DNA of 64,000 nucleotides from Podaxis mareebaensis (GCA_018524725.1 JAEUWP010000196.1:1-64000); one strand, 5' to 3'; numbered from the stretch's first letter, positions 34,126-46,240 are shown. Numbers and translations are program-made. Notes: a model not told the origin generated them from the sequence alone.

Positions 34126-34973
34126 ACACCCACCAAGTGTTGTCACTTAATCCTGAACCTGCTACACAGCAAGAGGAAGACGACTTCGGGCATGAGGATG
34201 GGAGCTTCATTACCATCCTTAAGCCTTGTCTCCTCGCAGCAGACGTCTCATTCAACAAAGCAGCTAGACCATGCGAGCATAGACCCCACAGGCTCTCGAA
34301 GTGAGGGGGATGGCTCCTCACCCTCGACTTTAACCACTTTTGGGTGGGTTCCCAGATGTCCGGAACCCTGTCATTCCCAGTCCCAACACTAGAGGTCTGC
34401 TGCGGTACGCGGTGGTATATCATCATCATCAGTGCTTACTTCATGCACTTGATCCGAAGTACATTTAATTCTCAACCCAATAGACATACGTATATCAACT
34501 GCAGGGTATTGTCGGGCATTCCCAGTTCCTTCAATCGATGTAGTGATGTGTAACTACACGGGTGACCTGCACGCTCCTGCTGGACTGAATGGACCACCTC
34601 CGACTGAGCCCCACATGACCCCTGTTACGCCCAGGGGCTTGAGCTGTGTGTAGATGATCAAAGAATTATGAAAATTATTTGATATTAAAGTTGGAAAGCA
34701 AAAGCGCAAGACAGGGCGCCCTTTACCCCTTGTAGCACGGAGTGTGGCTGTGGTTGCAATCTATACCCCCCTTTCCCGTGATTCGTCGGGAAAGGTACGA
34801 CAGCCAGAAATCCACTCTACCCTCAACCTGTTTCCGGGCCTTGTGAGACTCAGTGAGAACTCCTTATTTAAGCCACCCCTTCGTAGCTTGACATTGGTTA
34901 CCAACCATCCTCCCCCCTCTTTCCACATAGCTTATATACCTTGCTCTCGCGCTGACGAGACTATAGAGGCTCA
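34126..34973. other. Spacer between DUF6533 copies 2 and 3
   Basis: The plus strand holds a possible TATA-like sequence (cttatatacc, near 34931) about 40 bp before the next start codon. A frame after the stop of copy 2 is Ser/Thr/Glu-rich (LNPEPATQQEEDDFGHEDGS) and may be a lost tail. It lies in another frame and has no splice support. Confidence 0.4.
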
Positions 34974-36126
34974 ATGGTGGCAACCATGGCCGGGTCGTTA
35001 TGTATGTATTATGGACTCCATCTCGGAAGGAGCGCAAAGCGCTAACCCTCGAGTGACCTATCCTAGGTGCGTCTTGGGTCTGTTTGGTTGCCGAGTTTCT
35101 GTGGAATATGCCCGATGAGCGTCACTACATCTGGAGGTGTGTCTGTAAATCGGGCGAAAACTACAATTGTACCGACAGGTAGTCAGGACCCCCATTACCC
35201 TAGTGAAAGGGATCTATCTCTTCTCCAAGTACTTCCCTTTGCTTTCACAATTGTACGTGCCTCTTTCTCAGTCGTATCAGTGAGAACTGCAATGGATTAC
35301 AGAACCAATGTGTTGATGCTTGTCTTGGTTGCCGAACCACCATTTCCCGAGACATTCTGTAGGGGATGGCTTACATTTCAGCAAGCATCGGCATCAGCCA
35401 TGGAAATCTGTTTCGAAATTTTGATGCTATTACGAGGTATTTGAAACTCGGCTTGCGATAGTCTTGAGACCTACTCAGGCTGATGTTCTTTCTTCTCAGT
35501 CTATGCATTGTATCATTGTCATTTTAAAATCCGTCTTCTTTCCGTTGGGATTATCGTCTGGCAAGCCACGGTTGCGGTAATCTTGTGTGTGGACTTCGCC
35601 CTGACAGCTCGGTTCGATGCAGCATGCAACACAAGACCCACTAGAACGATAATAATTATGCCGTGAGTTCTTCTTTCGGTCGCCGTGGACTTGGGTGCCA
35701 TGAATGATCCAGTATAGGGGGTCTATTTGTACAAGCCATTATCTGGGTCTTGACGTGGCTCAAGAGAAGAACTCTGCTTACGAACCTTGGCGTGCAGAGT
35801 CGAAGCCCTATTCTGCACATTGTCCATCGGGACGGTACGATCGTTCTTGCTATGATGTGCCGTGAGTGGATAGGCCATTACTGAGAGTGGTTTGCTAAGC
35901 ATGACACAGTTTGTGTTGCATTCTTTATTCCATACACTACTGCGATGCATATTGATATCCATGGTTATACGTGCGTGGTTGCTTCAATGCTCTTTACTTG
36001 GGAATACTCACAAGGATCACCAGATGGTCGCAAACCTTAGTATCGGTCATAGTCCGTCAATTTTATCCATCTAAGGCTTCCAGCACCTCTCTAATGCTTG
36101 GCTTCAGAGTTGCCGATTGGTCCTAA
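34974..36126 (+). CDS. DUF6533-like multi-pass membrane protein, copy 3
   Basis: First exon MVATMAGSL, then ASWVCLVAEFLWNMPDERH with the YIWR signature, TPITLVKGIYLFSKYFPLL, a CRGWLTFQ segment, RVYALYHCHFKIRLLSVGI, a helix before RFDAACNTRP, WVLTWLKRRTLL and an RDG motif (HIVHRDGTIVLAMMC). All introns from exon 1 to the PYTTAMHIDIHGYT segment keep the phases of the other copies. The last intron is uncertain: with an ACAAG acceptor near 36013 the end reads through to VADWS and stops at 36126. An alternative last exon, in another frame to 36293, is less consistent. Confidence 0.7.
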
Positions 36127-37078
36127 ATACGCTACGCGTTGATGTTGCGCCTCCTGACTCTTTTCCAAGCGGTTGGGTCGGCACCAACATTACTATCGAG
36201 GCATCACCTAAGCTGGTTCCTACTGATGCCAAACTTACTGGAAATGACATTCCTGCGCCTCAACCTCTGCAGAAAGCTTTACTGCTACACTAGTAACACC
36301 ACTGGATACCCGATTGTATGACCTTGACCACAAAAGCCATGAGATCCTGGCTGAACCTTGGACCTTCGATGCTGTTTACCCCTTGTTCCGCCTTGACTGA
36401 TCGAGATCAGTCATAAGCGGGCGTCACCTCACCGTCACCCATCATCTGCGCTCGAATTTAGATGCCCTGTCTCTAATAAGTGTGCATGATTTGATATGTT
36501 GACATCCAAATCGAAGCCCGTGGTGGATTAGAACATAAGGTAGGAGCACTGGAAACCCAAGTGTAGGGTCGTGGAGGTCTTCAAGTGCGCACCTTCAAAG
36601 GTCGGGACACATGGTCAGGAGATTAGGAGGACGGAGGCTGCTTCTTTTCAGGTGTCGTGGCGGCAGTGGGTCAATGATGCTAACGTTGCGGCCACTCAGC
36701 GTTGCAAAGAACCTTTCGGCGGGTAGCGAACGGCCGCCGGAGCCGAGCTGATGAGGCTGATGAGGTCTCTTAATATCCAACTTTGATCTTGAGTGTTCTC
36801 CCGATGATCGGCTCGTGCCTTATTCGGTGGCTTCAACAGCCTTTGGGAGCAACCACTCAATAGGTAAGAGGAAGGCAATCCACCATCGAGTGGCCCTGAA
36901 GCTCCCTTATCTATAGAGAGACTACCGCCCACTGTTGCTCGGAACGAACCTACTAACTCCAATCAGCACCCCTAGCTGGAAGAGGTCGTATAAGTAATCT
37001 CTGAATTTAAGAAACGACCGGACACTTACCTTCTTTCTACATCACGCAACCAAAAGTTGCCTTTCAGTACACTATGCA
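36127..37078. other. Spacer between DUF6533 copies 3 and 4
   Basis: Contains the alternative C-terminal frame of copy 3 (to 36293) and minus-strand frames at 36595-36962 with no recognised motif. No gene is supported. Confidence 0.4.
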
Positions 37079-38231
37079 ATGAGCACACCAGAAATTGGAC
37101 GTATCGCTTCTCCCTGTAAGTGACACATTGCTCCTGAACCTTCACCTTTGACAAAGGAGGTCTCTGTTTGATTTAGTGGCAGCCTGGGTCCTTCTGATCT
37201 TAGAATTTGTCTGGAACCTCAATGATGAATGGTGTCATATCTGGAGGTGAATACCTTCTTGATTTGAATCTGACCTAGATAATCCCTCACCTTCTTATTA
37301 GATCACCATGCAATGTGATCAAGTCGATTTACCTCGCCTGCCGATTCATTCCACTCTTTTGCCAGCTGTGTGCCTAACATGATTGTCGAAAGTGCCCCCA
37401 CTCACACCCATCTCAGGGTCAATTTATTCCTGGTCATCCACCTCCTTGAGAAGCCGCCAATTCCGTCTGAATTATGTCGTGCCTGGTTGATCTTCCAACA
37501 TTCTACAGCAATGATTATTCAGACCCTGCTGGAAGGGATCTTACTCCTCAGAGGTAGGAGAGACCTTACTGACCTTAAAGCTAGATCTCTGAATTCTGTC
37601 CAGTCTATGCGTTGTATCAGCATACAATGGCAATGCGCATAGTGACAGTCACTATATTTGTAGCTCAAGTGGTTCTGTCTATCGCCCTTTTCGTAGACTT
37701 TACCACGTTTCGTGCTGTTTTTGATTCCAAATGTTCTTCCACGGCGGGAGTTGGAGCTACCATTCATGCGTGCGTTTCTCTTTCAAAAATGAAATGGAAA
37801 GATCGTATAATTGATCCAGCGGTAGCATCAGCTTCCTGTTGGTTCAAACTATCCTGTGGCTACTGACTTGGCTCGGGCGGAGGAATCTTATAAAGTATGC
37901 GGGGCTGGCCGGGCATATGCCCCTGCTTCATGTTCTGTTTCGTGATGGCAGCTCGGTTTGGGCCGTAATGTGCTGTAAGTGGTTCATCACCAACTCACCA
38001 CTGAGTAGCTGTTAAACACTGTTTGGCGGCCTTACAGTATCCTTCGCATGTGTCATCCCGTATGTCAAGCTCATACGTGTGGACATCCACGTTGTATATG
38101 CGTAAGTTGCCCCTTTGACTGGAGTATCGAGTGGTTTGCGAATGAGCTCCTTGTTTCGCAGCTGGCCAATCAGCATAATGTCTGTTTTGGTCTGTAGCCA
38201 TTTCCCCTTCGTTTCTTGTTGCTCATGTTAA
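37079..38231 (+). CDS. DUF6533-like multi-pass membrane protein, copy 4
   Basis: First exon MSTPEIGRIASP, then AAWVLLILEFVWNLNDEW with the HIWR signature, CNVIKSIYLACRFIPLFCQL, CRAWLIFQHSTAMIIQ, RVYALYQHTMAMRIVTVTI, FLLVQTILWLLTWLGRRNL, an FRDG motif (HVLFRDGSSVWAVMC), PYVKLIRVDIHVVYA and a final helix WPISIMSVLVCSHFP, ending at TAA 38231. All introns are GT-AG with the array's shared phases, and the frame is intact throughout. Like copies 2 and 3 it lacks a long tail. Confidence 0.75.
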
Positions 38232-38774
38232 CTGACTGAAGCTGAAGGGGTGCCGTCTCATCCTCAATACCCTTCGCATTAAGTCCTATTCTCCTCGCAA
38301 TGTTCCCAACTCCTCTGCCATTCACACCCAGCAAAGAAGCCGTATCCAAGAGTGCCATGAGGTCTGGGAGCTGACCACTCACTTCGATACAGCGTCACTT
38401 TCGGCCGTCGTGTCGGGTCGGGCCGCCGAGGTGGTATAGCTGTGAGCGAAGGAGCGGATCCTCTTGCCGAGGGCTGAATGGACCGGCTCAACTAGCGTAA
38501 TTTGTGCAGGGAACAAGCTGCAATGTACTCACCATGTATTCATCATTATTCTGGGCATATATTGCTTACGATGTTGCGATAGCAACTTGTGTTACGTTCT
38601 TTCCCCTGTATTACTCAACCTTCAATGTTTCATGAACGCCTTACGAGACCAACACACGACGTGTTGACTTCAGAAAGAGTTTCCCTCGACGGGCCTTTGC
38701 GACATATTCCCTCGGAGTGATGTATGGCATCCACCTAACTTGTAAGGCCGCCCTTAGGTGGGGAGCCTGTCCAG

Positions 38775-39826
38775 GGGGGCCACCTGCTGAGCAATTCACT
38801 TCACCAACTTCACCGGTTGGGTCATGAGAAATTACCTTTCCAAGAAGGGGGCTACTAGACAGGATTCGTCATGCTGGAAACTAGGACTGCTGACAAAAGT
38901 CAAGATAAACCGATTCTAAAGAGGCATAGGAAACGCTCAGTATATTAGTCGTTGTGGCGTCGGTGTGACTTGGGAGATCCTGTCTGGTACAGTCGACTCT
39001 CTTATAACTGATAGCTGTCAAAACCGATACTCTGTCCTAACTGATAGATAGAGGCGGCGACGGAGTTGGTAGGCGGGGATTTGGACCCCATATCTGATAC
39101 TTTGTCATACCTAATAACTGATAGGTCTCGTGAGGGTACAAAACTGATAGCGCCGAGATAGCGCTTCATAGCGCTGGCTGAGCGTGGGCTGATTTCATTA
39201 GATGAGCCCAGCTGAGACTGCTTTCGGGTCTCCTAATTTGTTGCTTGGGCGCTCGGAGTGACCAGAAAGTGAAAACATCTATTAAGAAAATTTTATTGTC
39301 AAGCTGTAGCATTTTCCCCAGCGGCTACACCCACAGTCCTCTCGCAACTTTACAAAAAGGCCTCCGCTTTTTGACAAAACAAATTCAATTGAAGAAAACT
39401 CACCTTGAGGGCCTGTTGGCTAAGAAGCAATCCATCTAACTAGAGGATGAGGAATGGTTGGACAATAAGGCCAACCTTGTCCAGGAGTATCATGTCATTG
39501 ATATGCTGGTACTATCTCCGGGTGATGAGAAGGAAATAGATAAATCGGGAGAGGCAGAATTGGAAGTCACTCACATTACAGATTTCTTTCGTCGTAAATA
39601 ACTGTTGTTCGCACTGTTCACCATCGATGTCTATTAGGCTAGAGAGTATTACGTAATACATGGTCTACTTTCAAAACCAATACCCTGTCGTAACTGATAG
39701 CTCAGGGTGTCCACGGAGACCTATCAGTTAAGAGAGAGACGACTGTAGCTCCCTTCTTGAAAAGGCAATTTCTCACGACCCATCTGGTAGAGTTGGTGAA
39801 GCGAATTGCCCGGCAGGTGGTCCCGC
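38775..39826. repeat. Long inverted repeat flanking a transposon remnant
   Basis: The left arm at 38775-38853 (ccacctgctgagcaattcac..) and the right arm at 39747-39826 (..gaattgcccggcaggtgg) are inverted copies of about 80 bp with roughly one change per six bases. The right arm starts exactly at the end of the pogo-type element; the left arm is separated from it by about 135 bp. It looks like an older foldback or MITE into which the transposon jumped. Confidence 0.7.
38990..39745. mobile_element. Pogo/Tc1-type DNA transposon remnant, 756 bp
   Basis: Terminal inverted repeats CAGTCGACTCTCTTATAACT (left) and CAGTCGTCTCTCTCTTAACT (right, reverse strand) match at 22 of 25 positions over their full length. 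Both ends are flanked by TA (38988-38989 and 39746-39747), the target duplication of this superfamily. Inside, a plus-strand frame from about 39245 (SIKKILLSSCSIFPSGY...) passes one stop and ends in HITDFFRRK near 39600, which resembles the hydrophilic tail of pogo/CENP-B-type transposases. The catalytic domain is missing, so the element is not autonomous. Confidence 0.75.
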
Positions 39827-40598
39827 GTTATTCCATGGTCTGCTTTTTGCTTTTCACTGTCTCACTGTAACATCTGGTGGGCCGAAAGCTTCGCACGGCA
39901 CCTAATCGAACACGCCACTCCTTACCCGTTTGATGCGTTGGAACGCGTTAAAATTTCGAACCTACCTCCCAAGTTCCGATATTTCGAGTCTGACCTCGTC
40001 GCTTAACGTACAGCAAGACACGGCTTCGATACGGTTCTTGGCTCTGAAAGCCAACTATGTGTGATACCCTCGCTTACCATTGTTACTTACCGCATAGACC
40101 TGCAAATCACCGATCACTTAACAGGAAGCTCGACAATCCCTTCCCTGCTATTCGAGGCGTTAAAAAATATGCTCTCCTTCGAGGAATAGCTCCCCATACA
40201 TTCGACTTCCTGCCAACAAGCTTTTATGGAATGAAGACTTGGCCTTCTAAGCTAATGGGTTTCTCGACATGATTGCCTCCCATCCTCTGACCCAAGCGTA
40301 AATTAGCTGTCTCAGTGGGAGACGCCCGGCTTAAAGCCGCTGGCCATCCGGGAGATTTCGACCATGACGATACCACCCCTGCTAGTCTCTTTGTACCGAC
40401 GTGATTTTACTCTGTATACTCATGGCCGAAGTCGTACTCGGTTTCGCGGCTCGGTTTCGGTATTACGCCCCTTGGCCGCAGTGACGCTGCTAACCTCAAA
40501 GCTATATAACTGGAGGAGATATGGCGGTTAGCTTCAGCCCATCGGTTTCCAAACCCCAACTCAACCCCACACTCTTTTGAATAACACGTTCTTTTATA
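39827..40598. other. 5' flank of the first phosphatase-like gene
   Basis: No gene is seen. A TATATAA at 40503-40509 lies about 95 bp before ATG 40599. Confidence 0.5.
40503..40509 (+). promoter_or_regulatory. TATA box of the 40599 gene
   Basis: TATATAA, 90-95 bp upstream of the start codon, in otherwise non-coding DNA. Confidence 0.5.
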
Positions 40599-42135
40599 AT
40601 GCAGTCCAAATTCCTCAGTTTACTGCCTGTTCTCTTATATGTCACTCAGATATTTGCTTGGAGCAATGTCGTATACGTCATCCGCGAGGCCGAAAAGGCC
40701 AGCATGGGTGCAGGAGGGTTAACTCCTGTTGGTCGCACTAGGGCTTCTTGTTTGGTTTCTGTACGTGTCCGCTTATGCTCGAGAGTTTCAGTTACTGACT
40801 CCAGCACTTCTTGCAGCACTTTGGCAAGGCGAGCGGTGCAGACATTGGAAAAATCATATCCTGCCGGCCAGACCCCGATACGGGAACGTGTGATGCTGCA
40901 TTCCAGACGGTTGCGCCTCTCGCGGCGGACCTCGGACTCAGTGTTGACGTTACTTGGTATGCTCCCGGTTCTGAGTCTTATGTGCCGTAGCCAACTTCTT
41001 GCTGTAGCACAACGGATGAAACAAAAAGCATCAAGACCTGTCTCTTTGAAGTCATTAAGTCATTCGCTGCAACCAGCGCCAAAGGCATTTTGGTAGTCTG
41101 GGTCAGTACCTCGAATTCAAACGAATACAGGCTATTACTAACTGACAAGAAGGACACTGAAGAAATGGATGGCGTTTTCGATAACTTCGACTTCGAAAAC
41201 GATGATCCAGATTTCCCTGATGAATAGTGTGTCTTATATTTCATGTGCAGGCGTGGAGCTAACGAGCTGTGTACAGCCCAGACATGGTCGCCACAATCAA
41301 GAACAATGTCTTCCTTGGCCTGAACTCTGAACTTTGTCCTTCTCTTGATGGAAATTCTGGCTCTCCACTTACTGCTCCCTACACCATCAATCCCGCCATC
41401 CCTACCCCCACTCCTACGACCAACGTTGTTCCTCGCGATATAACTCCCGAAGCCAGCAATCCTGTCCCAGTGGTTACACTCGGTGGGGAGGGGTTTTCCT
41501 TGCCTCCCACGACTTCCTCGACTATCTCGGACTCGGCCGGTGCATCCGTTGTTTCTCAACTCAATTCTTCTTCCATCCTTCCCACATCTTCTACCTCGTT
41601 GGTCACTGCAATCAGCATCGCCACTCCCTCCACCACGACCTTTGCTCCTCCGGCTGCAACGATCACATCCAGCACTGCAAGTTCTGAATCTTTTGCTGAA
41701 ACAAAACCCACTCCTTTCGCGATTGACGTCGAAGTTGACATCAACATTGGTGGTCACCCTCGCAAGTTTCCCAAGGGGTGTAAATATGCCAATTCACACT
41801 ACACCATCCACCACACATCTCCTTCCACGACCCTGAGCCTAACTGCTTCGGCGACGAACAGTCTTCCCTTCGGCACTGTGGTTTCTTCCAGTGCGCCCGA
41901 AACAAGCACTAGCACAACCTCTGCCCTTTTCCCCGCGCTGCCTACACTTTCCGCTGTTCCTTCTTCTATCGACTCCTTCAGCGCCAATTTCACAGCTAGT
42001 TCTACGGCGACAGATGCTTCTGCAAAGCCCGTTGTATCCTCTACGGTTTCAACATTCCCACTCCAGACTCCCTCCTTTGGAAATTTTCGCCGTATGATAA
42101 AGCGCCATAAAAAGCGCGAGGCTCTCAGGTTGTGA
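40599..42135 (+). CDS. Histidine-phosphatase-like secreted protein, catalytic residues lost (copy 1)
   Basis: Five exons. A signal peptide (MQSKFLSLLPVLLYVTQIFA) precedes VVYVIREAEKASMGAGGLTP, VGRTRASC and TVAPLAADLGLSVDVTC. These match the fungal branch of the histidine phosphatase (phosphoglycerate-mutase-like) family, which normally reads I-R-H-A/G-E-K, G-L-T-P-x-G, and later V/C-W-E-H. Here the catalytic His of RHAE is Glu (REAE), and the second catalytic His (WEH) is Asp (VVWKD). A Ser/Thr/Pro-rich tail of about 240 residues follows (VVSQLNSSSILPTSSTSLVT...), probably O-glycosylated. The end is basic (RRMIKRHKKREALRL). It is likely a secreted or wall-linked non-enzyme. A paralogue lies at 45450, with an amidase between. 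Confidence 0.65.
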
Positions 42136-42803
42136 TTTCACTTGACATACCGCGATACCAAATTGACTTTTGATACTTCTGCATTGACCCAGCCATGTAG
42201 ATTTGTTTAAGCCAGGATGTACGGAATGTCTTAGTCGATCATGAATATACATCTGTATAAACTTCGGTATGCAACTGCGTGTCGCGCATTACCCTGGAGC
42301 GGGGGTGGTATGGTAGTGATGTATCATTATTGGCTTTGAGTTGTGAGTGGGTTGAGAACAAGAACTCAACCGGACTTGGAATTTGCCGGTTAATGGAGTG
42401 AGAACTCGAATTGATGACATAAACAAGTCTAAACACAATTCCTTGAGTCCTTGTTCGTAGAAATTGGAACTCTAATCATCCATCCATCTCGAAAGCCATG
42501 GCTCTTCTTTACCATCGTACATCGTGTGCTCCATCCTGTTTTACTATGTTCAGCGGGAACTCGTCTGTTGGCAAGTCGCGAAACTCCTCATAGGGACATT
42601 CCCTTTGTGGCATCCGATATTGGCTCATGCTTCTGCTGCACGTATGGGTCAGAAGACGGTGTGCGAGAAAATCTATACATGTATCTTCTTCCCTTTTTGC
42701 TTATTGTTTGATCTAAATTTGTCCCCACAAACGCATGGTCAAAGAGTGGTAGCGCCGTCCATCTACCGCAATTCATCGTTCCCCAGCGACAGAGCCCTTC
42801 AGG
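42136..42803. other. Spacer before the amidase gene
   Basis: No gene is seen; only short frames. Confidence 0.5.
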
Positions 42804-44962
42804 ATGTCTCGTTTGCGTTGTCTGGTTCCTATCCTCGTAATCCTTTTACTTGGGAGTGTCTTTGCTTGCGGTTTAGACATTCGAGCCTCAGCGGATACGT
42901 TCCCTGATCTCTATGAAGCTTCCGTGGAGGATCTTCAAAGCGGGCTAGAAGCTGGGCATTTCACTAGCGTCGACCTCGTCAAGGTAAATCGATCATCATA
43001 ACTTTATGAGATCTTATCCGATATGTTATGAAAATAGGCATATCTTGCCCGGATAGACGAAGTTAACTTCAAGGGACCAGCTCTGCGCGCCGTACTCGAG
43101 ATAAATCCTTCGGCTCTTTCTCAGGCTGCTGCTCTAGACCATGAGCGAAAAACTAAGGGGAAGCGAAGTTTGTTACATGGCATCCCTGTCCTTCTGAAGG
43201 TAATAATACCCGTTATCATGTCTACCCCCATCTCACCATAAGCACAGGACAACATCGCTACAGTTGCTTCCGAAGGCAAGATTGCCGTGACAACTTGTTA
43301 TAATATTTCGCTTACAACTTAGCTGGATAGGTATGAATACGACCGCGGGCTCATTCAGTCTGTTGGGCTCTATTGTACCCGATGATGCTGGCGTGGTCAA
43401 GCGACTGCGTAGAGCTGGTGCTATCATCCTTGGTGAGTGTTCATCATCATTTTTGTTCATGCTTTTCCGACGCTTCAGATGCGCAGGGAAGGCCAATCTA
43501 TCTGAATGGGCTCATTTCAGGGGAAACCTACCTTCCGGTTGGTCTGGGCGTGGTGGTCAGTGTACCAATGCGTACTTCCCAAACGCTGATCCCTGCGGTT
43601 CCTCGTCTGGCTCTGGTGTTGCCGCCTCCATTGGACTTGCTGCCGTCACACTTGGAACGGAAACCGACGGGAGCATCACATGCCCTTCCAGTAATAATAA
43701 TCTGGCGGGAATCAAACCGACTGTCGGTTTGACGTCTCGCGCAGGAGGTCAGCTTGGTGAAGCTTTTAATCATCCGCACCGTTAACGAAAACATTCTAGT
43801 CATACCAATATCTGCCCACCAAGATACCGTAGGACCGATGACGAGATCGATGACCGATGCGGCCATCGTGCTATCTGTAATCGCTGGGAAGGATCCCAAT
43901 GATAACTTCACCCTCGCTCAACCCGATACTGTCCCTGATTATACCAGGGCACTAAATAAGCATGCCCTTCGGGGGAAGCGAATTGGCGTGCCTCGTCATG
44001 TCTTCCTAAATAACAGCATATCTGGTGATGACCCTTCGGTGAATGTGGAATTTGAGAAAGCCCTTCAGGTCATCAGAAGCCTTGGCGCAACTGTCGTTGA
44101 TCCTGCTAACATTCCCTCGGCGGAAGAAATAATCCGCTCAAACAACGAGACCATCGTCCTTGACGTTGATTTTAAGGTGATTTCCTCGCATGTGCCCCTC
44201 TCTCGTCCTAATTTGCTTTCAAGGTCCAATTAAATCAGTGGTTTGAATCTCTACTCGCCAACCCATCTGGTGTTCGTAATCTTGCAAGCGTCATCAAATT
44301 CAACGACGACAACCCAGATCTCGAGGAACCACCCCGCTTTGAGGACCAGTCCGAGTGCGTTTCAAAATGACAGCAGATTAGCTAACTGTGGCCAGACCGC
44401 TAACACGCCAATCTCAGATTGATCGAGTCCGAAGCAACCGAAGGCTTTAACGATACCTACTTCAGAGCTCTTGCCTTTGACAAAGATCTCGGATCGACGA
44501 GGGGCATCGATGCCGTACTCCAACAACATAAGTTGGACGCGCTGGTTCTCCCAGCCACAGGTTTTACTACTGTCCCACCTGGTAAGCTGCCCGCTTTGAA
44601 TCGTATTCATGTCCAAATTTAATCTCTTAACCCTAAACCAGCCATTGTCGGATATCCTATCGTCACCGGTACGAAACACAACTTTCCATCACGTTCCTCA
44701 AGCTTGGCATGAACTCACATATCCTTTAGTTCCTCTTGGATTTTTCCCCGATAATGTGACAATCGGACGTGCAGGGCCTATCACCGTTTATCCAGCACCA
44801 GGTGTTCCTTTTGGTCTTTCCTTCTTAGGAACGGCGTTCTCTGAATTCAACTTGATCGGATTCGGCTATGCGTACGAGCAAGCCACAAAGACGAGACTGG
44901 CGAGAAGGGCGTTCGCTGCCGCTATTCCCAAGACTCAATTGAAAGATGTTGTCTCAAAATAA
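42804..44962 (+). CDS. Secreted amidase (amidase signature family)
   Basis: Hydrolyses amide or related bonds with a Ser-cisSer-Lys triad. About nine exons join in frame. The start MSRLRCLVPILVILLLGSVFA is a signal peptide. The triad is visible: the Lys of LLKDNIAT, the cis-Ser in CGSSSGSGVAAS, and the nucleophile Ser in GTETDGSITC. Other family segments are MNTTAGSFSLLGS, GKANLSEWAHFRG, AGIKPTVGLTSRAG, QDTVGPMTRSMTDAA and LDALVLPATGF. One intron after ATVASEG uses a GC donor (AAG|GCAAGA) and is needed to reach MNTTAG. The length is normal for the family. It is flanked on both sides by histidine-phosphatase-like genes on the same strand. The substrate is not readable. Confidence 0.9.
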
Positions 44963-45449
44963 CCCGTGGAATAACGTCGTGTTCCTCGAGCGCATAGAAG
45001 CCGCATTGTCTCATATGAAAGGCTGGGCATCTACTTCGATCCATTTCTATCTCTCGTTCTCCTGTATATCCTCTCTCAACTTCACGTTCAGTTGTTTCAT
45101 AGTCCCTGTCTCTTTCCCCTCTAACTCCGATACCTCAGTGTAAGTACATACTCACGTCTGTATCCCGGACGAGTCCGAATAAATTTGGCCGTTTAATACC
45201 CTTCTGCTTGCTCGACCCTCGAGTCCACTGCTGAAAGTCAAGGCATCTGCTCTCTTCTTCAGTTCGTCAGATTTGTTGGACGGGGTTCCTGATTTCTCCA
45301 TCAAATGTCATACGCGTTCGTCCCTCAGACCCATGACCGCTCTGTCCAGTGTCGCGTTCCCTGACCACTATAAAAGCCTTGACACCACGCCCCAAACCGG
45401 CAGGTTACCTCCTCGAACTCAAGGAAACTTCATATTGGCTCCTGGGATT
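44963..45449. other. Spacer before the second phosphatase-like gene
   Basis: No gene is seen. Holds the TATA box at 45369-45376. Confidence 0.5.
45369..45376 (+). promoter_or_regulatory. TATA box of the 45450 gene
   Basis: TATAAAAG, about 80 bp before ATG 45450. Confidence 0.55.
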
Positions 45450-46240
45450 ATGTCCTTCAAAGTCATCTTGCCCTTAATTACCTGCCTTGGTCTCGTCGCA
45501 GCCATCCGCAACAGTATCTACATCATCTCTGAGGCCGAAACACCTTCTCTCGGCCTGGACGGTCTTACCCCCGTTGGCTTCAAGAGGGCGACCGAGTGCA
45601 TCCCCAAAGTAAGGGCCCTTGCGATGGTCCTTGGGTAGAAAAAGCTTACTTTTGCCATAGGTTTTTGCACCTCTGAACATCGGTCTCATTATTGCATGCG
45701 CACCGGACCCAGCAACTGGCGCATGTTATGCATCAGTCGCCACGGCCACACCCTTTGCTAATTCGCTGAACCTAACAGTCGACACTAACTGGTAAGAATT
45801 GAAAAAGCAATTCGCCCGAGGGCAACAGTAACAATAATCATACTAGCGGTGTGACCGAGGATGCGGAAGACGACTGTCTCCCAACTCTCGTGGATGATTG
45901 GGCAGCCAACAACACCAAAGCCATACTCATAGTCTGGGTAAGCTTTTCATAAGTCATGCAGCTAACGGCACTGAACATGTTACTAGGATAATGCCCAACA
46001 AGACTCCCTCTTTGAGAACTTGGCCATTGAGGCACCCGGTGACGACCTGGAGGACCTTGGAGTCTAGTAAGGAGAGAACTTCCATTGCTTCACACTTATT
46101 ATTTATCGAGCCTCTCTAGCCATGATGTCATAACGACCATTCGTAACGAGCAATGGATCGGTCAGACTTCCCAGAATTGTCCGGACATTGATGGGCAGAT
46201 GCCTGGTACTGGCATCTTCAGCCGACCAAGCGGTCGTTGA
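45450..46240 (+). CDS. Histidine-phosphatase-like secreted protein, catalytic residues lost (copy 2)
   Basis: Five exons with introns at the same places as the paralogue at 40599. The signal peptide is MSFKVILPLITCLGLVAA. The first motif reads YIISEAETPSLGLDGLTPVG, so both the Arg and the catalytic His of R-H-A/G are gone (SEAE). The central part AVATATPFANSLNLTVDT-like sequence matches the 'PLA..LGLTVD' segment, and the last motif reads ILIVWDNAQQ, where active relatives have W-E-H. It ends with a short Gly/Ser/Pro segment and TGA at 46240, without the long Ser/Thr-rich tail of copy 1. Probably a secreted non-catalytic protein; whether it still binds phosphate cannot be told. Confidence 0.65.

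Noticed and set aside
36127..36293. Alternative last exon of DUF6533 copy 3
   Set aside because: Needs a different phase from the other copies and lacks the final helix seen in copies 2 and 4.
41300..42130. Antisense and alternate frames over the Ser/Thr-rich tail of the phosphatase-like protein
   Set aside because: They are composition shadows of the repetitive Ser/Thr/Pro codons of the spliced plus-strand gene.
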